From: Enterobacter sp. R4-368
Lineage (GTDB): Bacteria > Pseudomonadota > Gammaproteobacteria > Enterobacterales > Enterobacteriaceae
Assembly (NCBI RefSeq): GCF_000410515.1
Contig: NC_021500.1
Span: forward strand, 4,712,001 to 4,776,000
Direction of reading: 5' to 3'
DNA length: 64,000 nt
The position numbers and the translations under genes are program-made. The notes beneath the pieces are model-generated. The model ran no database searches. It had not been told where the DNA came from and was given only the letters and a program-made list of their open reading frames with translations. Shown here piece after piece: positions 31,892-43,780 of this stretch; the stretch's first letter is position 1, and the number at the start of each line of letters is the position of its first letter.

Positions 31892-33175
31892 ATGGAATCC
31901 CTGACGTTACAACCCATCGCGCGAGTAGATGGCACCATCAATCTGCCTGGTTCAAAGAGTGTCTCCAACCGCGCCTTGTTGCTGGCCGCATTCGCTCGTG
32001 GCACGACTGTTCTGACTAACTTGCTGGACAGTGATGATGTGCGCCACATGCTCAATGCCCTCAGCGCGCTGGGAGTTCATTACACGTTGTCTGCCGATCG
32101 TACCCGTTGTGAAGTGACGGGGGTTGGTGGCCCGCTGCATTCAGCAGAAAAACTGGAGCTGTTTCTGGGTAACGCAGGAACTGCCATGCGTCCGTTGGCC
32201 GCCGCGCTGTGTCTTGGCGAAAACAATATTGTGCTGACTGGCGAGCCGCGCATGAAAGAGCGTCCGATTGGCCATCTGGTTGATGCGCTTCGTCAGGGCG
32301 GGGCAAAGGTTGATTATCTTGAGCAGGAAAATTATCCGCCACTGCATTTGCGCGGTGGCTTTACAGGTGGTGAAGTGAGTGTCGATGGCAGCGTTTCCAG
32401 CCAGTTTTTAACCGCATTGCTAATGGCAGCCCCGTTGGCACCCAACGACACGGTTATCACTATCAAAGGTGACCTGGTATCCAAACCGTATATTGATATC
32501 ACACTGCATCTGATGAAGACCTTTGGCGTTGAGGTTGAAAACCAGCAATATCAACGCTTTGTTGTGCGCGGTGCGCAGCTATACCAGTCTCCAGGCCATT
32601 ATCTGGTCGAGGGTGATGCGTCTTCTGCTTCTTATTTTCTCGCGGCCGGAGCAATCAAAGGCGGTACGGTGAAAGTGACCGGTATAGGCCGTAACAGCGT
32701 GCAGGGCGATATTCGCTTTGCTGATGTGCTGGAAAAAATGGGCGCGACCGTGGTCTGGGGCGATGATTATATTGCCTGCACCCGTGGTGAGTTGAACGCC
32801 ATCGATATGGATATGAACCACATTCCCGATGCGGCAATGACCATCGCGACGGCAGCGCTGTTTGCCAAAGGCACGACCACTCTGCGTAATATCTATAACT
32901 GGCGCGTAAAAGAGACCGATCGCTTGTTCGCGATGGCGACAGAGTTGCGTAAAGTCGGGGCCGAAGTGGAAGAGGGCGAAGACTATATTCGCGTGACACC
33001 GCCTGCCAGGCTGCAGCTTGCGGAAATCGCAACTTATAACGACCACCGTATGGCGATGTGTTTCTCGCTGGTGGCGCTGTCTGATACGCCGGTCACCATT
33101 CTTGATCCGAAATGTACAGCGAAGACCTTCCCGGACTATTTCGAGCAATTAGCCCATATTAGTACGCTGGCATAA
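31892..33175 (+). CDS. aroA: 5-enolpyruvylshikimate-3-phosphate synthase
   Basis: The 427-residue two-domain enzyme of the shikimate pathway joins shikimate-3-phosphate and phosphoenolpyruvate. Visible motifs are [16 protein letters not shown] (about 19-34), the phosphoenolpyruvate and glyphosate loop [13 protein letters not shown] (about 90-102, with Gly96 and Pro101 as in the sensitive class) and the catalytic region [13 protein letters not shown] (about 313-325). It is the second gene of the serC operon. In K-12 ycaL follows; here only 165 bases separate it from cmk. Confidence 0.98.
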   Translation: MESLTLQPIARVDGTINLPGSKSVSNRALLLAAFARGTTVLTNLLDSDDVRHMLNALSALGVHYTLSADRTRCEVTGVGGPLHSAEKLELFLGNAGTAMRPLAAALCLGENNIVLTGEPRMKERPIGHLVDALRQGGAKVDYLEQENYPPLHLRGGFTGGEVSVDGSVSSQFLTALLMAAPLAPNDTVITIKGDLVSKPYIDITLHLMKTFGVEVENQQYQRFVVRGAQLYQSPGHYLVEGDASSASYFLAAGAIKGGTVKVTGIGRNSVQGDIRFADVLEKMGATVVWGDDYIACTRGELNAIDMDMNHIPDAAMTIATAALFAKGTTTLRNIYNWRVKETDRLFAMATELRKVGAEVEEGEDYIRVTPPARLQLAEIATYNDHRMAMCFSLVALSDTPVTILDPKCTAKTFPDYFEQLAHISTLA

Positions 33176-33184
33176 CTTCCCCTC

Positions 33185-33214
33185 TTGCGGGCTGGTGTAA
33201 ATCAGCCCGCTTCC
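33185..33214 (+). terminator. Possible aroA terminator
   Basis: GCGGGCTG (33187-33194) and CAGCCCGC (33203-33210) form a perfect eight-base stem just after aroA; the tail is TTCCCG, so the call is weak. Confidence 0.45.
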
Positions 33215-33340
33215 CGCGCAATTATTCTACACTCAGCTGCATCCTCTTCGGTTATTCGCACGCAACAGTAACGGTTGTGGACATTGGCGCGTATAATGCG
33301 CGCGGTTATGTAACGATATGCCTTGATTAAGGAGAGAAAG

Positions 33341-34024
33341 ATGACGGCAATTGCCCCGGTAATTACCATTGATGGGCCAAGCGGCGCGGGTAAAGGCACG
33401 CTTTGCAAGGCAATGGCGGAAGCGTTGCAATGGCATCTGTTGGATTCAGGCGCAATTTATCGTGTTCTGGCGCTCGCTGCGCTGCATCACCATGTCGATG
33501 TTTCTTCCGAAGATGTTTTGGTTCCGCTGGCAGCGCACCTGGATGTGCGTTTCGTGTCAACAAATGGCCATCTGGAAGTCATTCTGGAAGGCGAAGATGT
33601 CAGCAGCGAAATCCGTACTCAGGACGTGGCAAATGCAGCCTCGCAGATTGCGGCGTTTCCGCGAGTGCGTGAAGCGTTATTGCGTCGCCAGCGCGCATTC
33701 CGTGACGCGCCGGGACTTATCGCCGATGGGCGTGATATGGGGACAGTGGTTTTTCCTGATGCGCCGGTAAAAATTTTCCTTGACGCTTCTTCTGAAGAGC
33801 GTGCGCATCGGCGCATGCTACAGTTGCAGGAGAAGGGCTTTAGTGTTAACTTTGAACGCCTTTTGGCCGAGATAAAGGAACGTGACGATCGCGATCGAAA
33901 CCGTCCTGTTGCACCGCTGGTTCCCGCTGCCGATGCTTTAGTACTGGATTCAACCAGTTTAAGTATTGAGCAAGTGATTGAGAAAGCGCTACAATATGCT
34001 CGCCAAAAATTGGCTCTCGCATAA
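33341..34024 (+). CDS. cmk: Cytidylate kinase
   Basis: The 227-residue kinase starts [20 protein letters not shown] with the P-loop at about 13-20 and has the NMP-binding insert typical of bacterial Cmk and the lid region ERDDRDRNR (about 183-191). It phosphorylates CMP and dCMP. A start six codons upstream is possible, but AAGGAGAGAAAG sits directly before the chosen ATG. It is followed by rpsA as in K-12. Confidence 0.97.
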   Translation: MTAIAPVITIDGPSGAGKGTLCKAMAEALQWHLLDSGAIYRVLALAALHHHVDVSSEDVLVPLAAHLDVRFVSTNGHLEVILEGEDVSSEIRTQDVANAASQIAAFPRVREALLRRQRAFRDAPGLIADGRDMGTVVFPDAPVKIFLDASSEERAHRRMLQLQEKGFSVNFERLLAEIKERDDRDRNRPVAPLVPAADALVLDSTSLSIEQVIEKALQYARQKLALA

Positions 34025-34137
34025 GCGACCGAATTCGTAGTACCTGCTGCAATGGAATGTGAGCAGGCATGTGAAACAACCCCATCCGGCATGAAGCCAG
34101 GTGGACGTTAAATTGAAGAATCCTGAAGATTATCAAT
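34025..34137 (+). promoter_or_regulatory. rpsA leader without a classical ribosome site
   Basis: The 113 bases before rpsA end in GAAGATTATCAAT before the ATG, lacking a true Shine-Dalgarno. In E. coli the rpsA leader folds into hairpins, allows very efficient start without a strong Shine-Dalgarno and is repressed by free S1. The same absence is seen here. Confidence 0.65.
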
Positions 34138-35811
34138 ATGACTGAATCTTTTGCTCAACTCTTTGAAGAGTCCCTGAAAGAAATCGAAACCCGCCCGGGT
34201 TCTATCGTTCGTGGTGTTGTTGTTGCTATCGACAAAGACGTAGTTCTGGTTGACGCCGGTCTGAAATCTGAGTCCGCCATTCCGGCAGAGCAGTTCAAAA
34301 ACGCCCAGGGCGAGCTGGAAATCCAGGTTGGTGACGAAGTTGACGTTGCCCTGGATGCAGTAGAAGACGGCTTCGGTGAAACCCTGCTGTCCCGTGAAAA
34401 AGCTAAACGTCACGAAGCTTGGATCACGCTGGAAAAAGCTTACGAAGACGCTGAAACTGTTACCGGTGTTATCAACGGCAAAGTCAAGGGCGGCTTCACT
34501 GTTGAGCTGAACGGTATTCGCGCGTTCCTGCCGGGTTCCCTGGTAGACGTTCGTCCGGTCCGTGACACTCTGCACCTGGAAGGCAAAGAGCTTGAATTCA
34601 AAGTAATCAAGCTGGACCAGAAACGTAACAACGTTGTTGTTTCACGTCGTGCGGTTATCGAATCCGAAAACAGCGCAGAGCGCGATCAGCTGCTGGAAAA
34701 CCTGCAGGAAGGCATGGAAGTTAAAGGTATCGTTAAGAACCTCACTGACTACGGTGCATTCGTTGATCTGGGTGGCGTTGACGGCCTGCTGCACATCACT
34801 GATATGGCATGGAAACGCGTTAAGCATCCGAGCGAAATCGTAAACGTTGGCGACGAAATCACTGTTAAAGTGCTGAAATTCGACCGCGAACGTACTCGTG
34901 TTTCCCTGGGCCTGAAACAGCTGGGCGAAGATCCGTGGGTAGCTATCGCTAAACGTTACCCGGAAGGCACCAAGCTGACTGGTCGCGTGACCAACCTGAC
35001 CGACTACGGCTGCTTCGTTGAAATCGAAGAAGGCGTTGAAGGCCTGGTTCACGTTTCCGAAATGGATTGGACCAACAAAAACATCCACCCGTCCAAAGTT
35101 GTTAACGTTGGCGACGTAGTGGAAGTTATGGTTCTGGATATCGACGAAGAACGTCGTCGTATCTCCCTGGGCCTGAAACAGTGCAAATCCAACCCGTGGC
35201 AGCAGTTCGCAGAAACCCACAACAAGGGCGACCGCGTTGAAGGTAAAATCAAGTCTATCACTGACTTTGGTATCTTCATCGGCCTGGACGGCGGTATCGA
35301 TGGCCTGGTTCACCTGTCTGACATCTCCTGGAACGTTGCAGGCGAAGAAGCCGTTCGTGAATACAAAAAAGGCGACGAAATCGCAGCCGTTGTTCTGCAG
35401 GTTGACGCAGAGCGTGAGCGTATCTCTCTGGGCGTTAAACAGCTCGCCGAAGATCCGTTCAACAACTACGTTGCACTGAATAAGAAAGGCGCAATCGTAA
35501 ACGGTAAAGTTACTGCTGTTGACGCTAAAGGCGCGACCGTAGAACTGGCTGACGGCGTTGAAGGTTACCTGCGCGCTTCTGAAGCTTCCCGTGACCGCGT
35601 TGAAGACGCAACTCTGGTTCTGAATGTTGGCGACGATGTTGAAGCTAAATTCACCGGTGTTGATCGTAAAAACCGCGTAGTTAGCCTGTCTGTTCGTGCG
35701 AAAGACGAAGCTGACGAGAAAGATGCAATCGCTTCTGTTAACAACAAACAGGAAGAAGGCAACTTCTCTAACGCTATGGCTGAAGCTTTCAAAGCAGCGA
35801 AAGGCGAGTAA
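34138..35811 (+). CDS. rpsA: 30S ribosomal protein S1
   Basis: The 557-residue protein has six S1/OB repeats (about 21-87, 105-171, 192-260, 277-347, 364-434, 451-520), each with the GAF/GCF/GIF-type strand motif such as [20 protein letters not shown] and [10 protein letters not shown]. It unfolds mRNA on the small subunit and represses its own translation. Codon use is highly biased, which leaves long open frames on the other strand. It is downstream of cmk. Confidence 0.99.
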   Translation: MTESFAQLFEESLKEIETRPGSIVRGVVVAIDKDVVLVDAGLKSESAIPAEQFKNAQGELEIQVGDEVDVALDAVEDGFGETLLSREKAKRHEAWITLEKAYEDAETVTGVINGKVKGGFTVELNGIRAFLPGSLVDVRPVRDTLHLEGKELEFKVIKLDQKRNNVVVSRRAVIESENSAERDQLLENLQEGMEVKGIVKNLTDYGAFVDLGGVDGLLHITDMAWKRVKHPSEIVNVGDEITVKVLKFDRERTRVSLGLKQLGEDPWVAIAKRYPEGTKLTGRVTNLTDYGCFVEIEEGVEGLVHVSEMDWTNKNIHPSKVVNVGDVVEVMVLDIDEERRRISLGLKQCKSNPWQQFAETHNKGDRVEGKIKSITDFGIFIGLDGGIDGLVHLSDISWNVAGEEAVREYKKGDEIAAVVLQVDAERERISLGVKQLAEDPFNNYVALNKKGAIVNGKVTAVDAKGATVELADGVEGYLRASEASRDRVEDATLVLNVGDDVEAKFTGVDRKNRVVSLSVRAKDEADEKDAIASVNNKQEEGNFSNAMAEAFKAAKGE

Positions 35812-35922
35812 TATCAAGCGCTCTGAATTCTTTACGCTGTACCAGGACGTAAGTCACACGGCTGCAGCGTGAACGATGATGAGTTACTTGACAGATCACA
35901 GGATTCGTCCTGTAATCAATGA

Positions 35923-35950
35923 CAAAGGGCGGCTACGGCCGCCCTTGTTA
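35923..35950 (+). terminator. rpsA terminator
   Basis: AAGGGCGGC (35925-35933) and GCCGCCCTT (35938-35946) form a nine-pair stem with a TACG loop and a short GTTA tail. Confidence 0.65.
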
Positions 35951-35994
35951 AAGCTAGTAAAGCTAATTTTGCGTTGAAGGAAACCGGAGGAATC

Positions 35995-36279
35995 ATGACC
36001 AAGTCAGAATTGATTGAAAGACTTGCAAGCCAGCAGTCGCATATTCCGGCTAAAGCTGTGGAAGATGCTGTAAAAGAGATGCTGGAGCATATGGCCTCTA
36101 CTCTTGCCCAGGGCGAGCGCATTGAGATCCGCGGTTTCGGCAGTTTTTCTCTGCACTATCGTGCACCTCGCACCGGGCGTAACCCGAAAACAGGCGATAA
36201 AGTGGATCTGGAAGGAAAATACGTTCCACACTTTAAACCGGGTAAAGAATTACGCGACCGCGCCAATATTTATGAGTAA
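35995..36279 (+). CDS. ihfB: Integration host factor beta subunit
   Basis: The 94-residue HU-family protein starts [14 protein letters not shown] after GGAGGAATC. The intercalating proline is in [10 protein letters not shown] (about 61-70) at the tip of the beta arm; [15 protein letters not shown] precedes it. With IhfA it bends DNA sharply at specific sites, for example in the focA-pfl region of this window. Confidence 0.98.
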   Translation: MTKSELIERLASQQSHIPAKAVEDAVKEMLEHMASTLAQGERIEIRGFGSFSLHYRAPRTGRNPKTGDKVDLEGKYVPHFKPGKELRDRANIYE

Positions 36280-36311
36280 TTTTTAGCTACACGCTGAAAT
36301 TCACTTCGACG

Positions 36312-36339
36312 AAAAAAGCACCTGTGGGTGCTTTTTTTG
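36312..36339 (+). terminator. ihfB terminator
   Basis: AAAAGCACC and GGGTGCTTTT form a stem with a TGT loop and a seven-T tail, about 33 bases after the ihfB stop. Confidence 0.9.
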
Positions 36340-36495
36340 TTTCTCTGACCTCTTTATTTCTGAAGCTACTTCGCACAATTTTGCAGATGCCCTGTAAGAG
36401 CGTCGAAAGCCACCAGCCTGTATCGCAAAACAGCTATTCCAAACAGAAAGTCCTGGCGACAGCCGGCATACTCTCCACGCAACAAGGAGGTATGC

Positions 36496-38760
36496 ATGAC
36501 GTTACCGGCATTAGCTATATGCCTGATAATTGGCATTTTGCCATTACAGTGGATGCCTTCACTACCAACTCCAGGGTATGTGTGGTTTCTGATTGCCATC
36601 GGATGTCTGTTTGCGTGTTTTCGTTCTCGCCTGTTTCGTTATTGCGCAGCCACATTATTTGCATTCGCATGGGGAGTGCTGTCAGCAATGCAGGCAGTCT
36701 GGCCTGGCGAGCATCTACCTGGAGCGAATCACCAGGCAGAAGTGGTAATTACCGATACGGATCATATGACCCGGCACTGGGGCAAAATCACTCGTCTGGA
36801 CGGTAAACGCCTGTTTCCGTCAGCAGGAATAAGCTTCTATGGCCAGTATTTGCCGGAGCCAGTTTGTACTGGCCAGCGATGGATAATGACAATTAGAGCA
36901 CGTGCCGTCCACGGGCAACTGAATGATGGGGGCTTCGACTCGCAGCGTTATGCAATAACTTCCCATCAGCCGCTAAGTGGCCGTTTTATGGATGCCCGTC
37001 TGAGCGACCCCCAGTGCACATGGCGCGCGCGCTACCTGCAATCATTAACCGAAACGCTGATTAAGTACCCATGGCGGCAGGTGATAGTGGCGTTAGGAAT
37101 GGGCGAACGCGCAACGTTGGATGCCAGTGTCAAAGAGATCATGCGGCAAACCGGTACGGCGCATTTAATGGCGATATCAGGGCTACATATTGCTCTGGCG
37201 GCAATGTTGGGCTGGCTGGTTGTTCGTGGTGTGCAATTTTTCTTTCCCGGCGGCTGGATTGGCTGGCGTTTACCCTTACTTACTGGCGTAGGGTTTGCAA
37301 TAAGCTACGCCTGTCTGACTGGTCTACAGCCTCCTGCATTGCGTACCGCTATTTCTCTTAGCGTCTGGGCCGCGTTACGGCTATCCGGGCGATTGTGGTC
37401 ACCCTGGCAAGTATGGCTTTGTTGCATTGCCGCTATCTTATTCACCGATCCCCTCGCCGTGCTATCAACCAGTCTGTGGCTGTCCGCTTTCGCAGTAGCC
37501 GCGCTGCTGTTTTGGTATCAATGGCTACCAGCTTCTATAAAACAACATACTAAGCTGGTCCAGGGCAGTATCAATTTGCTTCATCTACAAGTAGGGATGA
37601 CGTTATTGCTGCTTCCTGTGCAGTTATCAATTTTCCACGGCATAAGTCTGAGTTCACTAGCTGCAAATTTATTGGCTATTCCGTTGGTAACGTTTATTAC
37701 CGTACCGCTCATTTTACTGGGAATGTTGCTGCACTTGATTGGTCCTGTGACGGGGGAATTGGCTTGCTGGTACCTTGCAGATAAGACACTGGATTTCCTG
37801 TTTGCTTTTCTGCACTGGCTACCTGCCGGTTGGCTTAATGTGGATATGCGCTGGCAGTGGCTGGCCTGGTTGCCGTGGCTGGCGCTGATCGTTTGGCGTT
37901 TGCATTTATGGCCGAACGTACCGGCGCTGTGTCTGGTATGTCTGACATTGCTTACTCTGCCGTTCTGGCGCAATGAACGGCAGGGGGAGTGGGCAGTGCA
38001 TATGCTGGACGTCGGGCAGGGCTTGGCAATGGTGATTGAACGTAATGGCAAAGCGATACTTTATGACACTGGCGTCGCATGGCCGGGCGGCGATAGTGGA
38101 CAACAGTTGATTATTCCATGGCTGCGTTGGCATGCTTTGCAGCCCGAAGGCGTTATTTTGAGTCATGAACATCTGGATCATCGCGGGGGTCTGGACTCCT
38201 TGCTGGAAACCTGGCCGGCATTATGGATCCGTAGCCCACTGGGTTGGGCTGCACATCAACCATGCTTTCGTGGTCAGCAATGGCAATGGCAGGGATTAAC
38301 ATTTACCGTTCATTGGCCGCTAAGCGGTACCGGGACGAAAGGAAACAACCGTTCTTGCGTAGTCAGAGTCGATGACGGTCAACACAGCTTCCTGCTCACA
38401 GGCGATATTGAAGCGGCAGGTGAGATGGCGATGCTGAGCCACTACTGGACGCATTTGCAGTCTACACTAGTGCAAGTGCCTCATCATGGAAGCAATAGTT
38501 CATCATCGCTGCCGTTTGTGCAGCGAATTGGCGGCGAAGCAGCACTGGCGTCGGCGTCGCGTTACAACGCCTGGCGATTTCCCTCGATAAAGGTGATCGA
38601 CCGCTACCGTGAACAGGGGTATCGCTGGTACGACACACCACATCAAGGGCAGTTAACGGTATCGTTTACGCCACAGGGCTGGGAAATCCATAGCTTACGA
38701 GATCAACTTTTACCGCGTTGGTATCATCAGTGGTTTGGCGTCCCCAGTGATAACGGGTAG
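36496..38760 (+). CDS. ycaI: ComEC/Rec2-family inner-membrane protein YcaI
   Basis: The 754-residue protein matches E. coli YcaI in length. N-terminal helices and an OB-like part are followed by the competence domain with AHLMAISGLHIALAA (about 222-236) and several membrane segments, and a C-terminal metallo-beta-lactamase-like domain (about 495-750) with MLDVGQGLAMV, SHEHLDHRGGLD and PHHGSNSS. It resembles the DNA-uptake channel of competent bacteria; a role in E. coli is not settled. Its ATG follows a strong AAGGAGGT. It is 36 bases upstream of msbA. Confidence 0.94.
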   Translation: MTLPALAICLIIGILPLQWMPSLPTPGYVWFLIAIGCLFACFRSRLFRYCAATLFAFAWGVLSAMQAVWPGEHLPGANHQAEVVITDTDHMTRHWGKITRLDGKRLFPSAGISFYGQYLPEPVCTGQRWIMTIRARAVHGQLNDGGFDSQRYAITSHQPLSGRFMDARLSDPQCTWRARYLQSLTETLIKYPWRQVIVALGMGERATLDASVKEIMRQTGTAHLMAISGLHIALAAMLGWLVVRGVQFFFPGGWIGWRLPLLTGVGFAISYACLTGLQPPALRTAISLSVWAALRLSGRLWSPWQVWLCCIAAILFTDPLAVLSTSLWLSAFAVAALLFWYQWLPASIKQHTKLVQGSINLLHLQVGMTLLLLPVQLSIFHGISLSSLAANLLAIPLVTFITVPLILLGMLLHLIGPVTGELACWYLADKTLDFLFAFLHWLPAGWLNVDMRWQWLAWLPWLALIVWRLHLWPNVPALCLVCLTLLTLPFWRNERQGEWAVHMLDVGQGLAMVIERNGKAILYDTGVAWPGGDSGQQLIIPWLRWHALQPEGVILSHEHLDHRGGLDSLLETWPALWIRSPLGWAAHQPCFRGQQWQWQGLTFTVHWPLSGTGTKGNNRSCVVRVDDGQHSFLLTGDIEAAGEMAMLSHYWTHLQSTLVQVPHHGSNSSSSLPFVQRIGGEAALASASRYNAWRFPSIKVIDRYREQGYRWYDTPHQGQLTVSFTPQGWEIHSLRDQLLPRWYHQWFGVPSDNG

Positions 38761-38796
38761 AATATGCGGCTATTTCAACAAGTGCTGGTTTTTTGA

Positions 38797-40545
38797 ATGC
38801 ATAACGACAAAGATCTCTCCACGTGGCAGACATTCCGCCGATTATGGCCAACTATTGCGCCTTTCAAAGCGGGTCTGATCGTGTCGGGGATAGCGTTAAT
38901 CCTCAACGCAGCCAGCGATACCTTTATGTTATCGCTGCTCAAACCGTTACTGGATGATGGTTTTGGTAAAACCGACCGCTCTGTGCTGCTGTGGATGCCG
39001 CTGGTGGTTATTGGGCTGATGATCCTGCGAGGCATCACCAGCTACATCTCCAGTTACTGCATTTCCTGGGTTTCCGGAAAGGTGGTGATGACCATGCGCC
39101 GTCGCCTGTTCAGCCATATGATGGGCATGCCGGTCTCATTTTTTGATAAGCAATCTACAGGCACTTTACTTTCGCGTATTACCTATGATTCTGAACAGGT
39201 CGCTTCCTCGTCCTCCGGCGCATTGATTACTGTTGTGCGTGAGGGGGCATCGATCATCGGCTTGTTTATCATGATGTTCTGGTACAGTTGGCAGCTCTCG
39301 TTGATTCTCATTGTGCTGGCGCCGATCGTTTCGATAGCGATTCGCGTGGTTTCCAAACGCTTTCGTAACATCAGTAAAAATATGCAAAACACGATGGGGC
39401 AGGTGACCACCAGTGCGGAGCAGATGCTGAAAGGGCATAAAGAAGTGCTGATGTTTGGTGGCCAGGAAGTAGAAACCAGCCGTTTTGATAAAGTCAGCAA
39501 CAAGATGCGTTTGCAGGGCATGAAAATGGTCTCGGCATCGTCTATTTCCGATCCAGTTATCCAGCTTATTGCGTCACTGGCGCTGGCGTTTGTGCTGTAT
39601 GCCGCCAGTTTTCCAAGCGTAATGTCCACCTTGAGTGCGGGTACCATCACCGTCGTCTTTTCTTCGATGATCGCGCTTATGCGCCCGTTGAAATCCCTGA
39701 CTAACGTCAATGCTCAGTTCCAGCGTGGTATGGCGGCATGCCAGACACTGTTTGCGATTCTGGATAGCGAGCAAGAAAAAGACGAAGGCACGCGGGTGAT
39801 TGAACGTGCGCGCGGTGATATTGAGTTTCGCAACGTGACCTTCACCTATCCGGGGCGTGAAACGCCAGCTTTGCGCAATATCAACCTGACGATTCCGGCG
39901 GGCAAAACCGTCGCACTGGTAGGGCGTTCTGGCTCTGGTAAATCGACGCTGGCAAGCTTGATCACGCGTTTTTATGACGTCGAGGAAGGCCAGATCCTGA
40001 TGGATGGTCACGACTTACGTGAATATAAGCTCACGTCGTTGCGTGACCAGGTTGCGCTGGTGTCGCAAAACGTACATCTGTTTAATGATACGGTTGCCAA
40101 TAACATCGCTTACGCACGTACCGAACAGTACAGCCGCGAAGAGATTGAGCAAGCAGCGAAAATGGCCTATGCCTACGACTTTATCAATAAGATGGATGAA
40201 GGGCTGGATACGGTGATTGGGGAAAACGGCGTGCTGCTTTCAGGCGGTCAGCGCCAGCGCATCGCGATTGCCCGCGCGCTGCTGCGCGACAGCCCGATCC
40301 TCATTCTTGATGAAGCGACCTCGGCGCTCGATACCGAATCTGAACGAGCCATTCAGGCCGCACTGAACGAGCTGCAAAAGAACCGTACCTCAATGGTGAT
40401 TGCTCACCGTTTGTCGACCATCGAACAGGCCGACGAAATTGTGGTGGTGGAAGATGGCCGTATCGTTGAACGTGGCACCCATGCGGATCTGCTGGAACAA
40501 CATGGGGTCTATGCTCAGCTTCACAAAATGCAGTTTGGCGAATGA
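38797..40545 (+). CDS. msbA: Lipid A/phospholipid flippase MsbA
   Basis: The 582-residue ABC transporter half has six membrane helices (about 20-310) and an ATPase with GRSGSGKST (about 376-384), LSGGQRQR and [10 protein letters not shown]. It works as a homodimer that flips core-lipid A to the periplasmic face. Its last four bases overlap lpxK (ATGA), so the two genes are coupled. Essential in E. coli. Confidence 0.98.
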   Translation: MHNDKDLSTWQTFRRLWPTIAPFKAGLIVSGIALILNAASDTFMLSLLKPLLDDGFGKTDRSVLLWMPLVVIGLMILRGITSYISSYCISWVSGKVVMTMRRRLFSHMMGMPVSFFDKQSTGTLLSRITYDSEQVASSSSGALITVVREGASIIGLFIMMFWYSWQLSLILIVLAPIVSIAIRVVSKRFRNISKNMQNTMGQVTTSAEQMLKGHKEVLMFGGQEVETSRFDKVSNKMRLQGMKMVSASSISDPVIQLIASLALAFVLYAASFPSVMSTLSAGTITVVFSSMIALMRPLKSLTNVNAQFQRGMAACQTLFAILDSEQEKDEGTRVIERARGDIEFRNVTFTYPGRETPALRNINLTIPAGKTVALVGRSGSGKSTLASLITRFYDVEEGQILMDGHDLREYKLTSLRDQVALVSQNVHLFNDTVANNIAYARTEQYSREEIEQAAKMAYAYDFINKMDEGLDTVIGENGVLLSGGQRQRIAIARALLRDSPILILDEATSALDTESERAIQAALNELQKNRTSMVIAHRLSTIEQADEIVVVEDGRIVERGTHADLLEQHGVYAQLHKMQFGE

Positions 40546-41519
40546 TTGCACGCATCTGGTCCGGTGAATCCCCGCTGTGGCTGCTGTTGCTACCGCTCTC
40601 CTGGCTTTACGGCCTGGTGAGCGGTGCCATTCGTTTCGCCTATCGCATTGGTTTAAAAAAATCCTGGCGTGCACCGGTTCCTGTTGTGGTCGTTGGCAAT
40701 CTGACGGCAGGCGGCAACGGTAAAACGCCTGTTGTCATCTGGTTGGTGGAGCAACTACAGCAGCGTGGCATACGTGTTGGCGTGGTGTCGCGTGGCTACG
40801 GTGGTAAAGCGGATCGTTACCCGCTCGTGCTGACACCCGAAACCACTACGGCTCAGGCCGGGGATGAACCGGTACTGATTTATCAACGCACTGGCGCGCC
40901 GGTTGCGGTTTCTCCCGTCAGAAGCGACGCCGTCAGTGCGATTCTTGCGCAATACCCGGTACAACTGATCATTACGGATGACGGTTTGCAACATTATAAG
41001 CTGGCGCGTGATAAGGAAATTGTCGTTGTTGATGGCGTCAGGCGTTTTGGCAATGGCTGGTGGTTGCCCGCAGGGCCGATGCGTGAGCGGGCGTCGCGTT
41101 TAAAAAGTGTGGATGCCATCATTACCAACGGCGGTGTAGCCAGAGCGGAAGAGATCCCGATGCGTTTGCGCCCTGGACTGGCTGTTAATCTGCGTACCGG
41201 CGAACGCCGTGACGTTCACACACTGACCAATATCGTTGCGATGGCAGGAATCGGCCATCCGCCGCGTTTCTTTGCTACTCTCACCGAGTGTGGTGCAACG
41301 CTGCAAAAGACGGTAGCGCTTGCCGATCATCAGGCGTTATCGCTGCATGAGGTAAAGCCACTGGTGAAACCGGGGCAGACACTGGTGATGACCGAAAAAG
41401 ACGCGGTAAAGTGTCGGTCATTTGCTGAGGATAACTGGTGGTATTTGCCTGTAGACGCACAGCTCGAGGGTGAGCTGGCGCAAAAATTACTACAGGAATT
41501 GTTCACTCTGGCGCGCTGA
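40542..41519 (+). CDS. lpxK: Tetraacyldisaccharide 4'-kinase
   Basis: The 325-residue enzyme has an N-terminal membrane-associated helix and the P-loop [12 protein letters not shown] (about 53-64), with the lid/base motif [14 protein letters not shown] (about 145-158). It adds the 4'-phosphate of lipid A. It overlaps msbA by four bases. Confidence 0.97.
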   Translation: MIARIWSGESPLWLLLLPLSWLYGLVSGAIRFAYRIGLKKSWRAPVPVVVVGNLTAGGNGKTPVVIWLVEQLQQRGIRVGVVSRGYGGKADRYPLVLTPETTTAQAGDEPVLIYQRTGAPVAVSPVRSDAVSAILAQYPVQLIITDDGLQHYKLARDKEIVVVDGVRRFGNGWWLPAGPMRERASRLKSVDAIITNGGVARAEEIPMRLRPGLAVNLRTGERRDVHTLTNIVAMAGIGHPPRFFATLTECGATLQKTVALADHQALSLHEVKPLVKPGQTLVMTEKDAVKCRSFAEDNWWYLPVDAQLEGELAQKLLQELFTLAR

Positions 41520-41564
41520 CGGTTGTTGCATCGGCTGCGCCCTGTTAGATAAACAGGAACCTCC

Positions 41565-42794
41565 ATGTCCGTGCCACAACTTTCGTTGACTGCTGCCCGT
41601 CATCTGCATCTCGCAGCCCAGGGGCTATTACGTAAACCTTCCCGTCGGGCAAAACCGGGCGATATTCTCTCCACTATTCAGCGCATGTCGCTGCTGCAAA
41701 TTGACACCATCAATATTGTTGCCCGCAGCCCTTATCTGGTGCTTTTTAGCCGCCTTGGGCACTACCCGCAGCACTGGCTTGATGACGCGCTACGCAACGG
41801 TGACCTGATGGAGTACTGGGCGCATGAAGCCTGTTTTCTGCCGCGTGAAGATTTTGCGCTGGTGCGCCATCGCATGCTGGCGCCAGATAAAATGGGCTGG
41901 AAGTATCGCGAAGCGTGGATGCAGGAACATACGGCGGAAATAGAGCAGCTCATTGCACATATTGCGCAAAATGGTCCGGTGCGTTCGGCAGATTTTGAAC
42001 ATCCACGTAAAGGTGCCAGCGGCTGGTGGGAGTGGAAGCCGCATAAGCGGCATCTGGAAGGGCTATTTACGGCCGGAAAAGTGATGGTGGTGGAACGTCG
42101 CAATTTTCAGCGTGTTTATGATTTAACGCAGCGTGTTGTGCCGCACTGGGATGATGCTCGCGATCTGCTCTCACAGGATGCTGCGGAGTACCAGATGCTG
42201 GAAAACAGCGCCCGCAGTTTAGGGCTGTTTCGCGCCCAGTGGCTGGCGGATTACTACCGCTTGCGGAACGTAGCATTACCGTTAGTGCTGGAGAAGATGC
42301 AGGATGCGGGAACCATTTATCCCGTCAATGTCGAAAACATAGGTCCGGCCTGGCTGCATGCCTCCTTATTGCCGCTGTTTGAACAGGCGCAAGCTGGCAA
42401 ACTTGTCGCTACTCACAGCGCGGTGCTTTCACCGTTTGATCCCGTAGTCTGGGATCGTAAACGGGCCGAACAACTGTTCGATTTTAGCTACCGTCTGGAG
42501 TGCTATACCCCGGCCCCTAAACGGCAATTTGGCTATTTTGTGTTGCCATTGTTGCATCGTGGGCGACTGGTGGGGCGCATGGATGCAAAAATGCACCGTA
42601 AAGCGGGCATACTGGAGATTATTGCCCTGTATCTGGAAGATGGCGTTAAACCCGGGCATTCGCTGGAAAAGGGGTTGCTAGGCGCGATTACCGACTTTGC
42701 CCGCTGGCAGGGGGCGTCGCGGGTCACGTTCTCGCGACTGCCTGCGGGGTTATTTGCCGCATGCCGCGCCGGGCTGGAAATAGACGCGGCGTAA
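41565..42794 (+). CDS. ycaQ: DNA glycosylase YcaQ (AlkZ-like), interstrand crosslink repair
   Basis: The 409-residue protein consists of winged-helix repeats of the HTH_42 family. The catalytic Gln-x-Asp motif of the YcaQ branch is visible in [10 protein letters not shown] at about residues 44-53 (AlkZ proper has Gln-x-Gln), and HEACFLP follows at about 88-94. E. coli YcaQ unhooks nitrogen-mustard crosslinks. It lies 45 bases after lpxK. Confidence 0.93.
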   Translation: MSVPQLSLTAARHLHLAAQGLLRKPSRRAKPGDILSTIQRMSLLQIDTINIVARSPYLVLFSRLGHYPQHWLDDALRNGDLMEYWAHEACFLPREDFALVRHRMLAPDKMGWKYREAWMQEHTAEIEQLIAHIAQNGPVRSADFEHPRKGASGWWEWKPHKRHLEGLFTAGKVMVVERRNFQRVYDLTQRVVPHWDDARDLLSQDAAEYQMLENSARSLGLFRAQWLADYYRLRNVALPLVLEKMQDAGTIYPVNVENIGPAWLHASLLPLFEQAQAGKLVATHSAVLSPFDPVVWDRKRAEQLFDFSYRLECYTPAPKRQFGYFVLPLLHRGRLVGRMDAKMHRKAGILEIIALYLEDGVKPGHSLEKGLLGAITDFARWQGASRVTFSRLPAGLFAACRAGLEIDAA

Positions 42795-42847
42795 GAAATG
42801 AATATGATAAGCTTAAACCGTTAATTATCGGTGTATCAGGAGGAAAG

Positions 42848-43030
42848 ATGGATCACCGTTTACTTGAAATTATTGCCTGCCCGGTGTGTAACGGCAAACT
42901 GAATTACACCCAGGATAAACAAGAACTAATCTGCAAAATCGACAGCCTCGCCTATCCGGTGCGGGACGGTATTCCGGTATTACTGGAAACCGAAGCACGT
43001 TCATTAACTGCCGAAGAGAGCCGGCCATGA
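42848..43030 (+). CDS. ycaR: Small Trm112-like protein YcaR
   Basis: The 60-residue protein starts [14 protein letters not shown] after CAGGAGGAAAG. It has a CPVC motif and the UPF0434/Trm112 ending [11 protein letters not shown]; only one further Cys (Leu-Ile-Cys) is present, so metal binding is uncertain. It overlaps kdsB by four bases (ATGA) and is probably translated together with it. Confidence 0.95.
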   Translation: MDHRLLEIIACPVCNGKLNYTQDKQELICKIDSLAYPVRDGIPVLLETEARSLTAEESRP

Positions 43031-43773
43031 GTTTCGTTGTTATCATTCCCGCGCGTTATGCTTCCACTCGCTTGCCCGGCAAACCTTTAGTCGACATTAA
43101 CGGTAAGCCCATGGTGGTGCATGTGCTGGAGCGCGCCCGTGAATCCGGCGCTGAGCGTATTATCGTGGCGACGGACAACGAAGAGGTGATGCATGCGGTC
43201 CAGGCGGTTGGCGGTGAAGTCTGTATGACTCGCGCCGATCATCAGTCCGGCACTGAACGCCTTGCCGAAGTCGTGGAAAAATGCGGTTTCAGCGACGATA
43301 CCGTCATCGTCAATGTGCAGGGTGATGAACCCATGATCCCTCCGGCGATTATTCGCCAGGTGGCAGAAAATCTTGCCGCGCGTGATGTTGGAATGGCAAC
43401 GCTGGCGGTACCGATTCACAGCGCGGAAGAGGCGTTCAACCCGAACGCGGTGAAAGTGGTGATGGACGCCGAGGGTTACGCGCTCTACTTCTCCCGCGCC
43501 ACGATCCCCTGGGATCGCGACCGTTTCGCACAATCTCGCGAGACGATTGGCGATACCTTCCTGCGCCATATCGGCATTTATGGCTATCGCGCCGGTTTTA
43601 TCCGCCGTTATGTCAGCTGGCAAACCAGCCCGCTTGAGCAGATAGAGATGCTGGAGCAACTGCGTGTGCTCTGGTACGGCGAGAAAATCCACGTTGCCGT
43701 TGCCAGTGTGGTGCCGGGCACCGGTGTGGATACCCCGGAAGATCTGGCGCGCGTCCGTCAGGAGCTGCGTTAA
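43027..43773 (+). CDS. kdsB: CMP-Kdo synthetase
   Basis: The 248-residue nucleotidyltransferase begins with the nucleotide-binding [14 protein letters not shown] (about 8-21) and has [11 protein letters not shown] (about 96-106), whose Asp binds Mg. It activates Kdo for inner-core lipopolysaccharide. With msbA and lpxK it makes this a lipopolysaccharide cluster. Confidence 0.98.
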   Translation: MSFVVIIPARYASTRLPGKPLVDINGKPMVVHVLERARESGAERIIVATDNEEVMHAVQAVGGEVCMTRADHQSGTERLAEVVEKCGFSDDTVIVNVQGDEPMIPPAIIRQVAENLAARDVGMATLAVPIHSAEEAFNPNAVKVVMDAEGYALYFSRATIPWDRDRFAQSRETIGDTFLRHIGIYGYRAGFIRRYVSWQTSPLEQIEMLEQLRVLWYGEKIHVAVASVVPGTGVDTPEDLARVRQELR

Positions 43774-43780
43774 TCCCTCC

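Noticed and set aside
34642..35817. A 391-codon open frame on the minus strand opposite rpsA
   Set aside because: It is a shadow of the biased codon use of rpsA; it has low-complexity composition, no ribosome site and no recognisable domain.
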